Shown: positions 5,793 through 6,298 of the stretch, in pieces | Numbering within the stretch: the stretch's first letter is position 1 | Layout: every line of letters begins with the position of its first letter | Assembly: GCA_021772845.1 (NCBI GenBank) | Contig: JAJFLF010000221.1 | Coordinates: forward strand, 1 to 6,298 | Direction: 5' to 3' | Source: Mariprofundus sp. | GTDB taxonomy: Bacteria > Pseudomonadota > Zetaproteobacteria > Mariprofundales > Mariprofundaceae | DNA length: 6,298 bases | Made by a program: the position numbers and the translations under genes | Notes under the pieces: model-generated | Seen by the model: the letters and a program-made list of their open reading frames with translations, nothing else | Database searches by the model: none | Told to the model about the DNA's origin: nothing

Positions 5793-6298
5793 GAACTTAT
5801 CTCCACAGCCGCAACTTCTGCGGCAAGCGCTGCCAAGGCAGCATTAGCAGCACGCGTACGTTCATCTGATCGACGCTGCATACGGGCATTAAAAATATTG
5901 ATACCAGCCAGAATAAATCCCAACGCAATAAAAGCTCCCGGCGGTAGGATGAACATCAGTACATCGGGATACGAAGCGCCGAAGACGGCAAAACCGAAGA
6001 GCTCTCCCTGACCCAGTACCTCACGCACACCACCAAGCAGCAAGAGTGCAAAGGTAAACCCGGTACCGATCGCAAGCGCATCCACCAAAGAATCAGTGAC
6101 AGAATTCTTGCTGGCAAACGCTTCAGCGCGGCCAAGGATGGCACAGTTCACCACGATCAGCGGAATGAACAGGCCAAGCACCAGATACATCTCATGCATC
6201 CATGCATTCATGGCCATTTCAACTACGGTCACAAAAGCGGCAATGATGGTGATGTAAGCAGGAATACGTACATTCTTGGGAATCACACCACGTACCAA
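5789..6298 (-). CDS. rnfE: Ion-translocating ferredoxin:NAD oxidoreductase subunit E, 5' end outside window
   Basis: A membrane subunit of the Rnf (Rsx) complex, which couples electron flow between ferredoxin and NAD to ion transport across the inner membrane. 169 codons are visible; compared with E. coli RsxE (231 residues) about the first 55-60 residues are missing. The TTG at the window edge is an internal leucine codon, not a start. The NVRIPAYITIIAAFVTVVEM and FIPLIVVNCAILGRAEAFASKN stretches are the diagnostic conserved regions. The VNC cysteine (visible residue 52) corresponds to a ligand of the iron-sulfur cluster shared by RnfA and RnfE; its partner subunit is not in the window. About four membrane segments are seen (visible residues roughly 12-31, 37-55, 73-91 and 110-130). 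LPPGAFIALGFILAG favours RnfE over the homologous NqrD. The C-terminus is a charged then Ala-rich tail. The stop overlaps the next gene by four bases (ATGA). Confidence 0.93.
   Translation of the reverse strand: MVRGVIPKNVRIPAYITIIAAFVTVVEMAMNAWMHEMYLVLGLFIPLIVVNCAILGRAEAFASKNSVTDSLVDALAIGTGFTFALLLLGGVREVLGQGELFGFAVFGASYPDVLMFILPPGAFIALGFILAGINIFNARMQRRSDERTRAANAALAALAAEVAAVEISS

Noticed and set aside
6296..6298. TTG at the window edge as the start of rnfE
   Set aside because: The preceding part of RnfE, about 55-60 residues including the first membrane segment, is expected beyond the window. TTG is an internal leucine here.

Overview
The window looks like a chromosomal housekeeping region of a Gram-negative proteobacterium. 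The evidence is a proteobacterial-type aminopeptidase N, an adjacent def/fmt pair and an Rnf-complex subunit. The deformylase has an alphaproteobacterial flavour (a charged insert and the surroundings of its EGCLSIP motif), while the RnfE fragment resembles the gammaproteobacterial RsxE/RnfE type. That mix would fit a deep-branching proteobacterium such as a zetaproteobacterium, but this is inference from remembered family sequences and the species cannot be fixed. No insertion sequence, phage gene, CRISPR array, tRNA or rRNA was recognised.

Layout. Bases 1-37 (minus) hold only the first 12 codons of a gene with an N-terminal GLGRMG dinucleotide-binding motif, most likely 6-phosphogluconate dehydrogenase. 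Bases 38-328 are a non-coding, divergent regulatory region. It contains a 10-bp-phased direct repeat, two overlapping inverted repeats and a candidate promoter/operator. A small plus-strand gene (329-454), best started at a GTG behind a strong GGAGG site, follows. It ends in a short convergent gap with a weak hairpin. Everything from 516 to 6298 lies on the minus strand and reads right to left: rnfE (5' end outside the window), a 95-residue single-pass membrane protein, a MIF-family tautomerase, def, fmt, a hotdog-fold thioesterase-like protein, and pepN.

The minus-strand genes are tightly packed. The junctions are ATGA (rnfE/95-aa gene), TAATG (95-aa gene/MIF), TAATG (MIF/def), 56 bases (def/fmt), 2 bases (fmt/hotdog) and 49 bases (hotdog/pepN). 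This suggests one operon or two overlapping transcription units, with a possible internal promoter before pepN. Functionally, def and fmt form the N-formylmethionine cycle, and pepN is a broad aminopeptidase that trims short peptides. RnfE belongs to an ion-pumping ferredoxin:NAD oxidoreductase. The MIF-like protein needs a free N-terminal proline for catalysis, so it depends on the deformylase encoded next to it.

No clearly new multi-gene system is visible. The points most worth a second look are the short plus-strand gene with its operator-like palindrome, the 95-residue membrane protein fused by overlap to the rnf operon end, the coupling of a tautomerase with def, and a perfect 9-bp tandem repeat inside pepN.
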